Source: Actinomycetota bacterium
Lineage (GTDB): Bacteria > Acidobacteriota > Blastocatellia > Chloracidobacteriales > Chloracidobacteriaceae
Assembly: GCA_013298335.1 (NCBI GenBank)
Contig: JAAFHI010000123.1
Location: 1-7,772 of the forward strand
Direction: 5' to 3'
DNA length: 7,772 nt
Part shown: one piece after another, positions 1 to 7,046 of the stretch
Layout: each line of letters begins with the position of its first letter
Position numbering within the stretch: position 1 is the first letter of the stretch
Notes under the pieces: generated by a model
What the model saw: the letters and a program-made list of their open reading frames with translations, nothing else
Database searches by the model: none
What the model was told of the DNA's origin: nothing
Program-made: the position numbers and the translations under genes

Positions 1-57
1 TATGTCACTATACCACCAACCCCCTTGCGCCAAACCTCGTTCCGCCCACCATACTCC

Positions 58-3000
58 ATGAAGGTCCGGTTTTTCCTCACGTTCGCTCTGGTGTTTGCCG
101 CGCTGGTCCCGGTCATTGCCCAGGGGCCGCCCTCTGACCATGCGGCCCGGCTCAAGGGGCAGCCGGTGTTCCGTCCCTTCACCAACAACAGTGGACTGGC
201 CCAGAAAACCATCCGGAAGGTGGTCCGGGATACCGATGGACGCCTCTGGGTCTCGTCGCTCGACAGTGCCAACGGCCTCGCCTACCTGAGCGGGGAACGG
301 TGGGTCTCCGTCGAGGTTCCCGGATGCGGCCGGGGCCTTCACGTACATTCGCTGCTGGCCGCCTCGGACGGCAGCCTCTGGGTCGGGCATGACAAGGGTG
401 TCTCGCATCTCCGGAACGGCGTCTGGGAATCGTTCACCCCGCCCGGCGGCGTGGTAAATTCCCTGAAAATTCAAAATTTCGCCGAAGATCGCCGTCCGGA
501 TGGGCGGATTCGAATCTGGATGAGCCGCGAGGACGGTATTTACCGCCTCGACCCGCCGACGGGCGCGGGCGAGTCGCCGGTCTGGATGCATTTCGGCCCT
601 TTCATCGCGCCGAACGTGACGGTGAAATTCTCGGTTCTGCTGGTCGGTCAGGACCGCCGGGGCGATTCCTTTCTGTGGGTCGGCACGCTGCAATCCGGGC
701 TGGCCCGGTTCGATGGCCGGAAATGGGAAGTCTTCGACCGCCAGAATTCGGGCATTCCCTCCGATTCGATTCGCTGCCTGCTCGAAACCAGCGCGCCGGA
801 CGGGAAACGGATTCTCTGGGTCGGGACCGACAACGGCGGCATCGGGCGGTTCGACGGCGAGACCTGGCAATCCTCCAACACCCGTACCTCGCCGCTTCCG
901 AACAATTCCGTCCAGGCGCTGGCCTCCACGGTGGACGCGACCGGCGCGGAGTCCCTGTGGGTCGGCACCTACGGCGGCGGGCTGGTCCGCGTCGGGTTGG
1001 TCAACCAGAAACTCGGTCCGCAATGGGACATCTACACGCTGTCAAATTCCACGCTCCCGAACGACATCATCTGGACGCTGCTGTCCGACCCGCGGGCCCA
1101 CCGTCAGTCATTGTGGATCGGGACGGAGTCAGGACTCGTCCGCTTTACCGAAGGCCAGTGGCTGACGGTCGATACCCGGAGCAGCCCGCTGCCGAAAAGC
1201 TCGGTCTACAGTTTTCTCGAAACCCAAACACCCGACGGGAGAAACGTCCTGTGGATGGGAACCCGCAACGGCGGGATCGTCCGGTGGACGGGACCGGCCG
1301 CCGGGAAATCCGAGGGTGAATGGAAACGGTTCGACATCGACAATACGGGTCTGTTTCACGACCGGGTCACGCGAATGGCCCTCATCCATGAACCGGACGG
1401 GCAAACCCGCGTCTGGGCGGCGAGTTTCCACGAGGGCCTCGCCATTTTCGAGAACGAGCGTTGGCGACTCGACACGCTTCCCAAATTCGAATCCTTCGGG
1501 CCGTTCATCCGCACCCTGCTTGAAACCCGCGGGAAGGACGGAACCTATGTCCAGTGGGCGGGCACCCGTGACGGTGGCCTGCTGAAACGGGTCAACGGAC
1601 GGTGGGAGCGGATTACCAAGGGGACCGACGGATTTCCGAGCAACGCGGTGTGGGCGCTCGTCGAGGCCGACGTGCCGGGAGGCGGCGACCGGACCGTCTG
1701 GGCGGCCACGGGCTCGGGCGTCACCTACCTCAAGGACAACCGCTGGATCACCTTCACCCACGAAAACTCCAAACTTCCGGTGGGTTTCCAGAACTCGCTG
1801 CTCGAAACGACCGGAACCGACGGACGGCATTTCCTCTGGATTTCCTCCATGACGTCCGGGGCGATCCGGCTCGATCTGAGCGAGACGGAACCGAAGTGGC
1901 TCACGTTCGATGTATCGGGGGAAAAATGCCTGCCGACCAACTTCGTCTACGGGCTGGCCACCGACCGCCTGAACGGCGTGTATTTTTGTACGCAGAACGG
2001 GGTGGTGCGGCTGATTCCCAAAGGACAGCGGCAGGATACGCTCGCAGACTACGACCTTCAGCTCTTTACCACCGAGGACGGCCTGGCGAGCGACGAGTCG
2101 AACCTGAACGCGACGCTGCTCGACGGCGGCGGGCGCATTCTGACCGGGACCGTGTCCGGCGTTTCCATCTTCAATCCGGTCGAATACATCCCGCCTCCCG
2201 ACGGCAACCCGCTGGTTCTCGAACAGGCGGTTTTCGGTCCGGAGAACACGCGGCTTCAGGACGGCGGCGTGCTCGCCCACGACGAAAACATGGTCCGGTT
2301 CACCTTTTCCCTGCTTCAGTACTACCGGGCCAGCGCCACCCGCTACCGTTTCCAGTTGGTCGGTCTCGACGCCCAGCCTTCCCCCTGGACGGCGACGCCC
2401 GCCAAGGAATACACCAATCTCGGAGCGGGCCGATACACGTTCAAGGTGTGGGCGAAGGACGTGGACGGCCATGAAACCGGGCCGACCGCCATTTCGTTCA
2501 CGGTCCGCAATGCCCCGTGGCGGACGCTCCCGGCCTATCTCTTCTACGGCGTGGCCGTCCTGGTCGGGGCCTACCTGCTGCTCCGGGGCCGGACGCTCGC
2601 CCTCCACCGGCTCAATGACACCCTGGAAAGCCGCGTCACCGAGCGGACCGCCGAACTGGCGAAAACCATCGCCCTCCTCCAGCAGGCGCAGGCGGAGGTC
2701 GAGATCAAGAACGAACAGCTCCGGCATTCCCAGAAAATGGAAACCGTCGGGCAACTGGCGGGCGGTATCGCCCATAATTTCAACAACATTCTGGCCATCA
2801 TCGTCGGCTACAGCGAACTGCTGCTGAATCAGACGCCCGCCGATGACACGACCATCCGTCCGCTGAAGGCCATCGACAAGGCCGCCAAACGGGGTCGCGA
2901 TCTGGTCCGGAAGCTCATGTCGTTCAGCCGCAAGACCGACACCCGCCCGGAGGTCTTCGACCTCAACGCCAACGTCCTCGGAACGATTTCCATCGTCGAG

Positions 3001-3924
3001 CAGATCATCGGGAGCCGGTGCATCCTCGAAACCCGGATCGACCCGCTTCCGGCGGCCATCCGCATCGACCGTCAGGAACTGGAACAGGCGCTCCTGAACC
3101 TGTTCATCAACGCCAGAGACGCCATGCCGAGGGGCGGGACCATCCGCGTATCCACCGAGCGCGTCACCGGCGGCGGCACCGTTCCGGCCACGGGGCGGTT
3201 CGTCAGATACACCAAGGACGGCAAGGCGATTCCGGACGCGAGCGGCCAGTTCCCCTCCCTCAACGGCCAGAAATTTATCCGTCTGTCCGTCGGCGACTCC
3301 GGCGTCGGCATGAACGACGACGTCCTGGAACACCTCTTCGAGCCGTTTTTCACGACCAAGGAGGAAGGCAAGGGCACCGGCCTCGGACTGGCCACGGTGT
3401 TCGGGGGCGTGACGCGCGGGGGCGGGTTCATCGAGGTCGAAAGCACGGTCGGCGTCGGAACGGACTTCCGGCTCTACTTGCCGCTCATCGAGGATCCCGG
3501 GGCGGCGCTCTCGCTGACGGGGTCCGGGAAATTCGATACGCTGGCCCTCTTTCGGGGAAATTCCGAGACGATTCTGCTGGTGGAGGACGAACCCGAGGTG
3601 CGCGAATTCATCACGCAGGCCCTCCAGTCGTCCGGGTACCGGGTTCTGGCCGCCGAAAACGGCCAGATGGGACTGGAACAGTTCCGGGCCAATTCCGACC
3701 GGATCGCCCTCGTGCTGACCGACGTCGTCATGCCCGGACTCGGCGGCATCGAACTCGCCAAAACCATCCGGCTCGAAAACAGCGTGGTCCCGATCATCTC
3801 CATGTCCGGCAACGACGACTCGCCCACGAAGTCGTCCGGCATCCGCACCCATCTCGACAAGCCCTTCACGGCCAAAACCCTGCTTCAGGCGGTCAAATAC
3901 AATCTGACCGGCGTACTTCAATGA
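58..3924 (+). CDS. Hybrid sensor histidine kinase with 14-motif periplasmic propeller, Y_Y_Y domain and C-terminal receiver
   Basis: A membrane sensor kinase that should bind an extracytoplasmic ligand and autophosphorylate a histidine. I start at ATG 58 rather than an in-frame TTG at 25, because residues 1-21 from this ATG form a typical signal peptide (basic MKVR, hydrophobic core, cleavage near VIA-Q). The protein has 1288 residues. Residues ~30-715 carry 14 Reg_prop-like motifs (LWVGT and variants). Residues ~716-818 match Y_Y_Y. A membrane helix lies at ~826-844, followed by a coiled coil. HisKA has His906 in GGIAHNFNN. HATPase_c shows Asn1018 (N box), Asp1080 in GDSGVGM, FEPFFTTKE and GKGTGLGL from ~1104. 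The receiver has Glu1176/Asp1177, phospho-acceptor Asp1222 in LTDVVMPG, Ser1250 and Lys1268. There is no HTH or HPt domain, so it is unlike Bacteroidetes HTCS proteins, which end in AraC-type HTH. The family call is firm; the ligand is unknown. Confidence 0.93.
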   Translation: MKVRFFLTFALVFAALVPVIAQGPPSDHAARLKGQPVFRPFTNNSGLAQKTIRKVVRDTDGRLWVSSLDSANGLAYLSGERWVSVEVPGCGRGLHVHSLLAASDGSLWVGHDKGVSHLRNGVWESFTPPGGVVNSLKIQNFAEDRRPDGRIRIWMSREDGIYRLDPPTGAGESPVWMHFGPFIAPNVTVKFSVLLVGQDRRGDSFLWVGTLQSGLARFDGRKWEVFDRQNSGIPSDSIRCLLETSAPDGKRILWVGTDNGGIGRFDGETWQSSNTRTSPLPNNSVQALASTVDATGAESLWVGTYGGGLVRVGLVNQKLGPQWDIYTLSNSTLPNDIIWTLLSDPRAHRQSLWIGTESGLVRFTEGQWLTVDTRSSPLPKSSVYSFLETQTPDGRNVLWMGTRNGGIVRWTGPAAGKSEGEWKRFDIDNTGLFHDRVTRMALIHEPDGQTRVWAASFHEGLAIFENERWRLDTLPKFESFGPFIRTLLETRGKDGTYVQWAGTRDGGLLKRVNGRWERITKGTDGFPSNAVWALVEADVPGGGDRTVWAATGSGVTYLKDNRWITFTHENSKLPVGFQNSLLETTGTDGRHFLWISSMTSGAIRLDLSETEPKWLTFDVSGEKCLPTNFVYGLATDRLNGVYFCTQNGVVRLIPKGQRQDTLADYDLQLFTTEDGLASDESNLNATLLDGGGRILTGTVSGVSIFNPVEYIPPPDGNPLVLEQAVFGPENTRLQDGGVLAHDENMVRFTFSLLQYYRASATRYRFQLVGLDAQPSPWTATPAKEYTNLGAGRYTFKVWAKDVDGHETGPTAISFTVRNAPWRTLPAYLFYGVAVLVGAYLLLRGRTLALHRLNDTLESRVTERTAELAKTIALLQQAQAEVEIKNEQLRHSQKMETVGQLAGGIAHNFNNILAIIVGYSELLLNQTPADDTTIRPLKAIDKAAKRGRDLVRKLMSFSRKTDTRPEVFDLNANVLGTISIVEQIIGSRCILETRIDPLPAAIRIDRQELEQALLNLFINARDAMPRGGTIRVSTERVTGGGTVPATGRFVRYTKDGKAIPDASGQFPSLNGQKFIRLSVGDSGVGMNDDVLEHLFEPFFTTKEEGKGTGLGLATVFGGVTRGGGFIEVESTVGVGTDFRLYLPLIEDPGAALSLTGSGKFDTLALFRGNSETILLVEDEPEVREFITQALQSSGYRVLAAENGQMGLEQFRANSDRIALVLTDVVMPGLGGIELAKTIRLENSVVPIISMSGNDDSPTKSSGIRTHLDKPFTAKTLLQAVKYNLTGVLQ

Positions 3925-4739
3925 TTCGGTCCATCCAGCTTCACTCCGGCGTCACCCTGCGCGCCGCCGTCACCGGAAACGGTCCGGCGCTCGTGTTCAT
4001 CCACGGCCTCGGGGGAAATTTCTCCTTCTGGGCGAATCAGGCCCGCCATTTTTCCGCCTCGCAGCGGGTCGTCCGCTACGACCTGCGCGGCCACGGTGAA
4101 TCGTCGCCGAGTCTCCGGCAGGACACGTTCGACCATGCCGAGGACCTCGTCGGACTGCTGGATGTACTTGAAATCAAACGGGCTTCCCTCGTCGGCCTCT
4201 CGATGGGCGGACTGATCGCGCAGGCCGCCGCCGCCCGCTTCCCCGACCGGATCGAGCGGCTCGTTCTCACGGGAACCGTGCCGACCTTCGCGCCGCCGGG
4301 AAAACTTCGCCTGAACCAGCTCGCCGATCTGGCCGAAACCGGGGGGATGGACGGCGTGGCCCGCGCGTTCGTCCCCGGCCTGTTCGGAAGTGACGTTCCG
4401 GAAACCGATCCGCGCGCCATCGCCATCGCAGACAGCTTCCGCCGGCAGGACGTCGGGTCCTTCGCTGCCGCCGCCCGCGCGCTCGCGCTGGCCGACGTGA
4501 CGCCTTTTCTGGGAAGCATCACCGCCCCGACCCTGCTCTGCTACGGCGAAAACGACCGGCTCACGCCGCCGAAATCCGGTGCCCGCCTGGCCGCGCAGAT
4601 CGCCGACGCCCGGCTGGAAATCATTCCAGACGCGGGACACGTCGCCCCGGTCGAGGCCCCGGCGGCGTTCGACGCGGCGGTGGAAACCTTTCTGGAATGC
4701 GGAATGCGGAATATCGAATGCGGAATTCCGGAGTCGTGA
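3921..4739 (+). CDS. Alpha/beta hydrolase fold protein
   Basis: A 272-residue soluble alpha/beta hydrolase, with no signal peptide, so probably cytoplasmic. The catalytic triad can be read directly: nucleophile Ser94 in the elbow GLSMGG, Asp212 in YGENDRL, and His240 in PDAGHVAPVE. The oxyanion-hole loop is HGLGGN (28-33), and YDLRGHGES (53-61) is a classic strand-turn of this family. The order and length resemble the 3-oxoadipate enol-lactonase (PcaD)/esterase/haloperoxidase-like branch, but the substrate cannot be told. The ATG overlaps the kinase stop codon as ATGA (3921-3924), which implies co-transcription and translational coupling. The last 14 residues, rich in Cys and Asn, are encoded by one arm of an inverted repeat and part of its loop. 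They look like a late addition after the natural end near FL (257-258). Confidence 0.93.
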   Translation: MIRSIQLHSGVTLRAAVTGNGPALVFIHGLGGNFSFWANQARHFSASQRVVRYDLRGHGESSPSLRQDTFDHAEDLVGLLDVLEIKRASLVGLSMGGLIAQAAAARFPDRIERLVLTGTVPTFAPPGKLRLNQLADLAETGGMDGVARAFVPGLFGSDVPETDPRAIAIADSFRRQDVGSFAAAARALALADVTPFLGSITAPTLLCYGENDRLTPPKSGARLAAQIADARLEIIPDAGHVAPVEAPAAFDAAVETFLECGMRNIECGIPES

Positions 4740-4830
4740 CGGTTCGGATATCTCATCAATGCCATCCGAAAACGGGCGAAAGCCGATCATTCGCTCCATT
4801 CCGCATTCGATATTCCGCATTCCGCATTCC
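4694..4830. repeat. REPIN-like element: perfect 33-bp inverted repeat around a 71-nt centre
   Basis: The arm at 4694-4726 is the exact reverse complement of the arm at 4798-4830, and the bases just outside and inside the arms no longer pair. Each arm is built from near-identical 7-nt units (GGAATGC, GGAATGC, GGAATAT, CGAATGC, GGAAT). The left arm begins in the last base of hydrolase codon 258 and encodes its C-terminal tail; the TGA stop (4737-4739) lies in the centre. No transposase gene is present. Paired repeats of this kind resemble REPIN/MITE-like elements moved in trans by RAYT/IS200-type enzymes, but that mechanism is an inference. Alternatively it could act only as an RNA hairpin or transcript-end structure. 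Confidence 0.8.
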
Positions 4831-4837
4831 CATTGAA

Positions 4838-4871
4838 AAGGCCCGCCAGGGCTTTCGCTCCGGCGGGCTTT
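4838..4871. terminator. Bidirectional intrinsic terminator between convergent genes
   Basis: A seven-base-pair GC stem, GCCCGCC (4841-4847) with GGCGGGC (4862-4868), is extended outwards by one G-U and two A-T pairs. The loop is 14 nt. On the plus strand it is followed by TTTCT, and read on the minus strand by CTTTTC, so T-tracts exist in both directions but are short. It sits between the ends of the hydrolase (4739, +) and the DUF2934 gene (4897, -), where a shared terminator is expected. Confidence 0.7.
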
Positions 4872-4896
4872 CTGGTGGCGGCGTTCTTTGCGCGGC

Positions 4897-5289
4897 TTAT
4901 TTCTTTTTGGTGGTTTTCTTGGCAGTGGCCTTTTTGGCGGGCGCGGCTTCCTTGGCCGGTTCCGGTTTCACCGGTTCGGCTTTGGCGGATTTCTTGGCGG
5001 CGTCCTTTTTCGGCTTGGCCGGTTCGGTTTCGTGGTGGACGGTCGGGATGGCTTCTTCGGCCATTGCGCTTTCGGTGGTCGCGGCGGCAATGCCCTGGTG
5101 GCGACGCACTTCCTGTTCGATGAGGACCGTCAGAGTTTCGTTTTCGGCGCGGAACCAGTCTTCGATGAAGTGGTGCGGCTCGGAATATCCGCGCTCAAGT
5201 GAAATGTGGTACGCCCGGCGGCGAATGGCTTCCATGACGGCGCCATCCTGAAGCAGCGACTGGCGAATCTGGTTGGTGTCGATTGACAA
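4897..5289 (-). CDS. DUF2934 domain protein with lysine/alanine-rich C-terminal tail
   Basis: A 130-residue protein in two parts. Residues ~18-50 match the small DUF2934 domain (Pfam PF11154): AIRRRAYHISLERG, then a short linker and the conserved HHFIEDWFRAE helix. Residues ~51-66 look helical, and a linker follows. Residues 91-130 are a low-complexity tail of Lys, Ala, Pro and Thr containing about 15 lysines in 40 residues, ending KKTTKKK, like histone H1-type bacterial tails. It has no signal peptide or membrane segment. The start is TTG: a TAG lies in frame two codons upstream, and an AAGGAGGG ribosome site sits 8 nt before the TTG. DUF2934 has no established function. The tail suggests contact with DNA, RNA or another acidic polymer, which is an inference. 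It is divergent from the NtrC-type gene. Confidence 0.88.
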   Translation of the reverse strand: MSIDTNQIRQSLLQDGAVMEAIRRRAYHISLERGYSEPHHFIEDWFRAENETLTVLIEQEVRRHQGIAAATTESAMAEEAIPTVHHETEPAKPKKDAAKKSAKAEPVKPEPAKEAAPAKKATAKKTTKKK

Positions 5290-5297
5290 GGTCTAAA

Positions 5298-5305
5298 CCC
5301 TCCTT
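5298..5305 (-). promoter_or_regulatory. Strong Shine-Dalgarno that fixes the TTG start of the DUF2934 gene
   Basis: On the minus strand this reads AAGGAGGG, a near-perfect anti-16S match, with an 8-nt spacer (5290-5297) to the TTG at 5289. It decides the start codon. In the mRNA it can pair with the C-run just upstream (5308-5312) to form a small imperfect hairpin with a CGAA loop, so some masking of the site is possible. Confidence 0.8.
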
Positions 5306-5431
5306 CGGGGGGTGCGGCAGGCGCGAGCAAACTGCTCGAAAGCGCTTGCGGCACATACTGAAATGTAGAAATTCGCGGGCGGGCCGGTTCGTTTGGCGAC
5401 CTCGCGAGCGGTGTAAGAAAAAAGACGAATA

Positions 5432-5447
5432 TCCAAAAAAATTTGGA
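5432..5447. promoter_or_regulatory. Operator-like dyad TCCAAA-N4-TTTGGA
   Basis: A perfect inverted repeat with 6-bp arms around AAAA, inside an A-tract in the divergent region. Its right arm overlaps the proposed -35 hexamer, a place where a dimeric regulator would block or assist RNA polymerase. Whether any protein binds it is unknown, and an A/T-rich dyad of this size can arise by chance. Confidence 0.3.
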
Positions 5448-5594
5448 CGCAAAACTCCGCCGAGAGTAGCATGCGGGTCAATCTTTGCAAATACTTCGGC
5501 ACTTTTTCGACTTCGCGCCGCGTGGCCGCGCCGCCGCGAAATCCATCGTGTTTCAACCGATTCCAGACTTCTTCTCCCGAAAGACGACGCCCCG

Positions 5595-7013
5595 ATGCCC
5601 AACACCTCCCCCACCATCCTCATCGTCGATGACGAGCCGAGCATGCGCGAACTGCTCGAACGGGTTTTCCGCCGGACGGGTTATCGGGTCATGGTCGCCG
5701 AAAACGGCGAGCGGGCGCTGGACGCGATTCGGGGAACGGTGTTCGACGTGGTGCTGTCGGACGTACGGATGCCCCGCCTGACCGGCACCGAACTGCTCGC
5801 CGAGTGCCGGCAGGTCTCGCCCGAAACGATGGTCATCCTCATGACCGCTCACGGATCGGTCGAGCAGGCCCGCGAAGCCTTCAAACTCGGCGCGGACGAT
5901 TTCATCCAGAAACCGTTCGACATCGACGAAATCAAACTGGTCGTCCAGAACGCCCTCGAACGCAGCGAACTCCGCAAGGAAGTCGCGATCCTGCGCCGCG
6001 AACTCAACGACCGGGGCAAGCTCGAAAACATCATTGGCCGCAGCCGTCCGATGCGGGAAGTGTTCCAGCTCATCCAGACCATCGCCGCCACCGGCAGCAC
6101 GGTGCTCATCACGGGAGAATCGGGCGTCGGCAAGGAACTCGTCGCCCGCGCCATTCACGCATGCAGCCCGCGCGCGGAAAACCCTTTCATTTCAATTAAT
6201 TGCGGGGCATTCACGGAAACCCTCCTCGAATCCGAACTGTTCGGCTATATGAAGGGCGCGTTCACCGGCGCGGGGGCCAACAAGAAGGGGCTGTTCGAAG
6301 CCTCGCACGGCGGCACGATCTTTCTGGACGAAATCGGCGAAATGAGTCTCAGCATGCAGGTCAAACTGCTGCGGGTGCTTCAGGAACGGTCCATCCGGCG
6401 GGTCGGCGGCACGGAGGAAATCCCGGTCGACTCGCGCGTCGTGGCGGCGACCAACCGCGACCTCTCGCGCATGGTGGACGACGGCACGTTCCGCAAGGAC
6501 CTCTACTTCCGGGTCAACGTGATTCCGATCAACGTTCCGCCGCTGCGGGAACGCCGCGAGGACATTCGCGAACTCGCCAACCATTTTCTGGTGAAGTACG
6601 GCGCGATGCGGCCCATTCCCCTCACCGGCATCAGCGAGGAAGCCCTCAAGTACCTTGAAAACTATGACTTTCCGGGCAATGTCCGGGAACTCGAAAACCT
6701 CATCGAGCGCGCCGCCGCCCTCGAACCGACCAGCGAAATCCGGCCCGAACGGCTGCCGGAGAGCATCCTCAAGTACGATCCGACCAAAATCGCCTCCGCC
6801 TTCGACCTTCCCGACCACGGCATCAATCTGGAGAACTTCCTGACCGAAATCGAGAAGTCCTATATTCTCCAGGCCCTGCGGCGCACCCGCGGCAACCAGA
6901 CCAAGGCCGCCGAACTGCTCGGCATGTCGGTCCGGAGCCTCCGCCACCTCCTCGACAAACACAAAATCCGCCAGACGGCGAGCGTGTTCCGGGAGACGAC
7001 GCTGGAGGAGTAG
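5595..7013 (+). CDS. NtrC-family sigma-54-dependent response regulator
   Basis: A 472-residue transcriptional activator that should use ATP hydrolysis to open sigma-54 promoters after phosphorylation. The receiver (~7-120) has Asp12/Asp13, phospho-acceptor Asp56 in LSDVRMP, Thr84 and Lys106 in QKPF. The AAA+ domain (~145-385) has Walker A GESGVGKE (174-181), the sigma-54 contact loop GAFTGA (221-226), Walker B FLDE (Asp245, Glu246), arginines 300 and 306 in FRKDLYFRV, and the sensor II region FPGNVRELEN (Arg364). A Fis-type helix-turn-helix occupies ~432-458 (GNQTKAAELLGMSVRSLR). All key residues are intact, and the length is usual for NtrC/PilR/AtoC-type proteins. The frame is open further upstream, but ATG 5595 gives the normal receiver start and the upstream part has no recognisable domain. 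Which regulon and which kinase it serves cannot be told here. Confidence 0.95.
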   Translation: MPNTSPTILIVDDEPSMRELLERVFRRTGYRVMVAENGERALDAIRGTVFDVVLSDVRMPRLTGTELLAECRQVSPETMVILMTAHGSVEQAREAFKLGADDFIQKPFDIDEIKLVVQNALERSELRKEVAILRRELNDRGKLENIIGRSRPMREVFQLIQTIAATGSTVLITGESGVGKELVARAIHACSPRAENPFISINCGAFTETLLESELFGYMKGAFTGAGANKKGLFEASHGGTIFLDEIGEMSLSMQVKLLRVLQERSIRRVGGTEEIPVDSRVVAATNRDLSRMVDDGTFRKDLYFRVNVIPINVPPLRERREDIRELANHFLVKYGAMRPIPLTGISEEALKYLENYDFPGNVRELENLIERAAALEPTSEIRPERLPESILKYDPTKIASAFDLPDHGINLENFLTEIEKSYILQALRRTRGNQTKAAELLGMSVRSLRHLLDKHKIRQTASVFRETTLEE

Positions 7014-7046
7014 CCGCGAAGGAAAAAGGGAACCTGGCTCGGAACA

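Larger units (their letters stand above)
5290..5594. promoter_or_regulatory. Divergent intergenic region between DUF2934 gene and NtrC-type regulator
   Basis: About 305 bp with no convincing gene. It must hold promoters for both directions. An AT-rich patch (5415-5446) stands out from the GC-rich surroundings. It contains the dyad TCCAAA (5432-5437) / TTTGGA (5442-5447). A weak plus-strand promoter can be proposed with TTGGAC (5443-5448), an 18-nt gap and TAGCAT (5467-5472); each hexamer matches the consensus only partly. Nearer the DUF2934 start, CGAGCA/TGCTCG (5324-5329/5333-5338) can form a six-base-pair hairpin in its leader. I see no sigma-54 GG-N10-GC promoter. No strong ribosome site precedes the ATG at 5595. 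Confidence 0.45.

Noticed and set aside
25..57. Earlier TTG start for the sensor kinase
   Set aside because: It would place 11 residues before a well-formed signal peptide that begins at ATG 58, and no ribosome site favours the TTG.
3018..3920. In-frame upstream extension of the hydrolase frame
   Set aside because: The extension reads through the kinase gene in another frame as Arg/His-rich sequence without a domain. The hydrolase begins naturally at ATG 3921, just before its first strand.
1129..3921. Very long minus-strand open frame (about 930 codons) opposite the kinase gene
   Set aside because: It lies wholly antisense to a gene with clear domains. It is Arg/Gly/Asp/Val-rich with no recognisable motif, and such frames are expected opposite GC-rich genes with strong third-position bias.
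4694..4830. CRISPR-like array from the repeated GGAATGC units
   Set aside because: The units are directly adjacent 7-mers in two opposed arms, not direct repeats separated by unique spacers, and no cas genes are present.
4697..5251. Plus-strand open frames across the repeat and the DUF2934 gene
   Set aside because: They are translations of the inverted repeat and of the antisense of a lysine/alanine-rich tail, giving Phe/Gly/Ser-rich runs with no family match.
5283..5594. Upstream extension of the NtrC-type regulator from TTG 5283
   Set aside because: It would add about 104 residues of basic sequence with no domain before a receiver that starts normally at 5595, and it would overlap the start of the divergent DUF2934 gene.
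5290..5594. Possible sigma-54 promoter (GG-N10-GC)
   Set aside because: GGCAC-like starts occur, but none has GC at the correct spacing on either strand as far as I could read.
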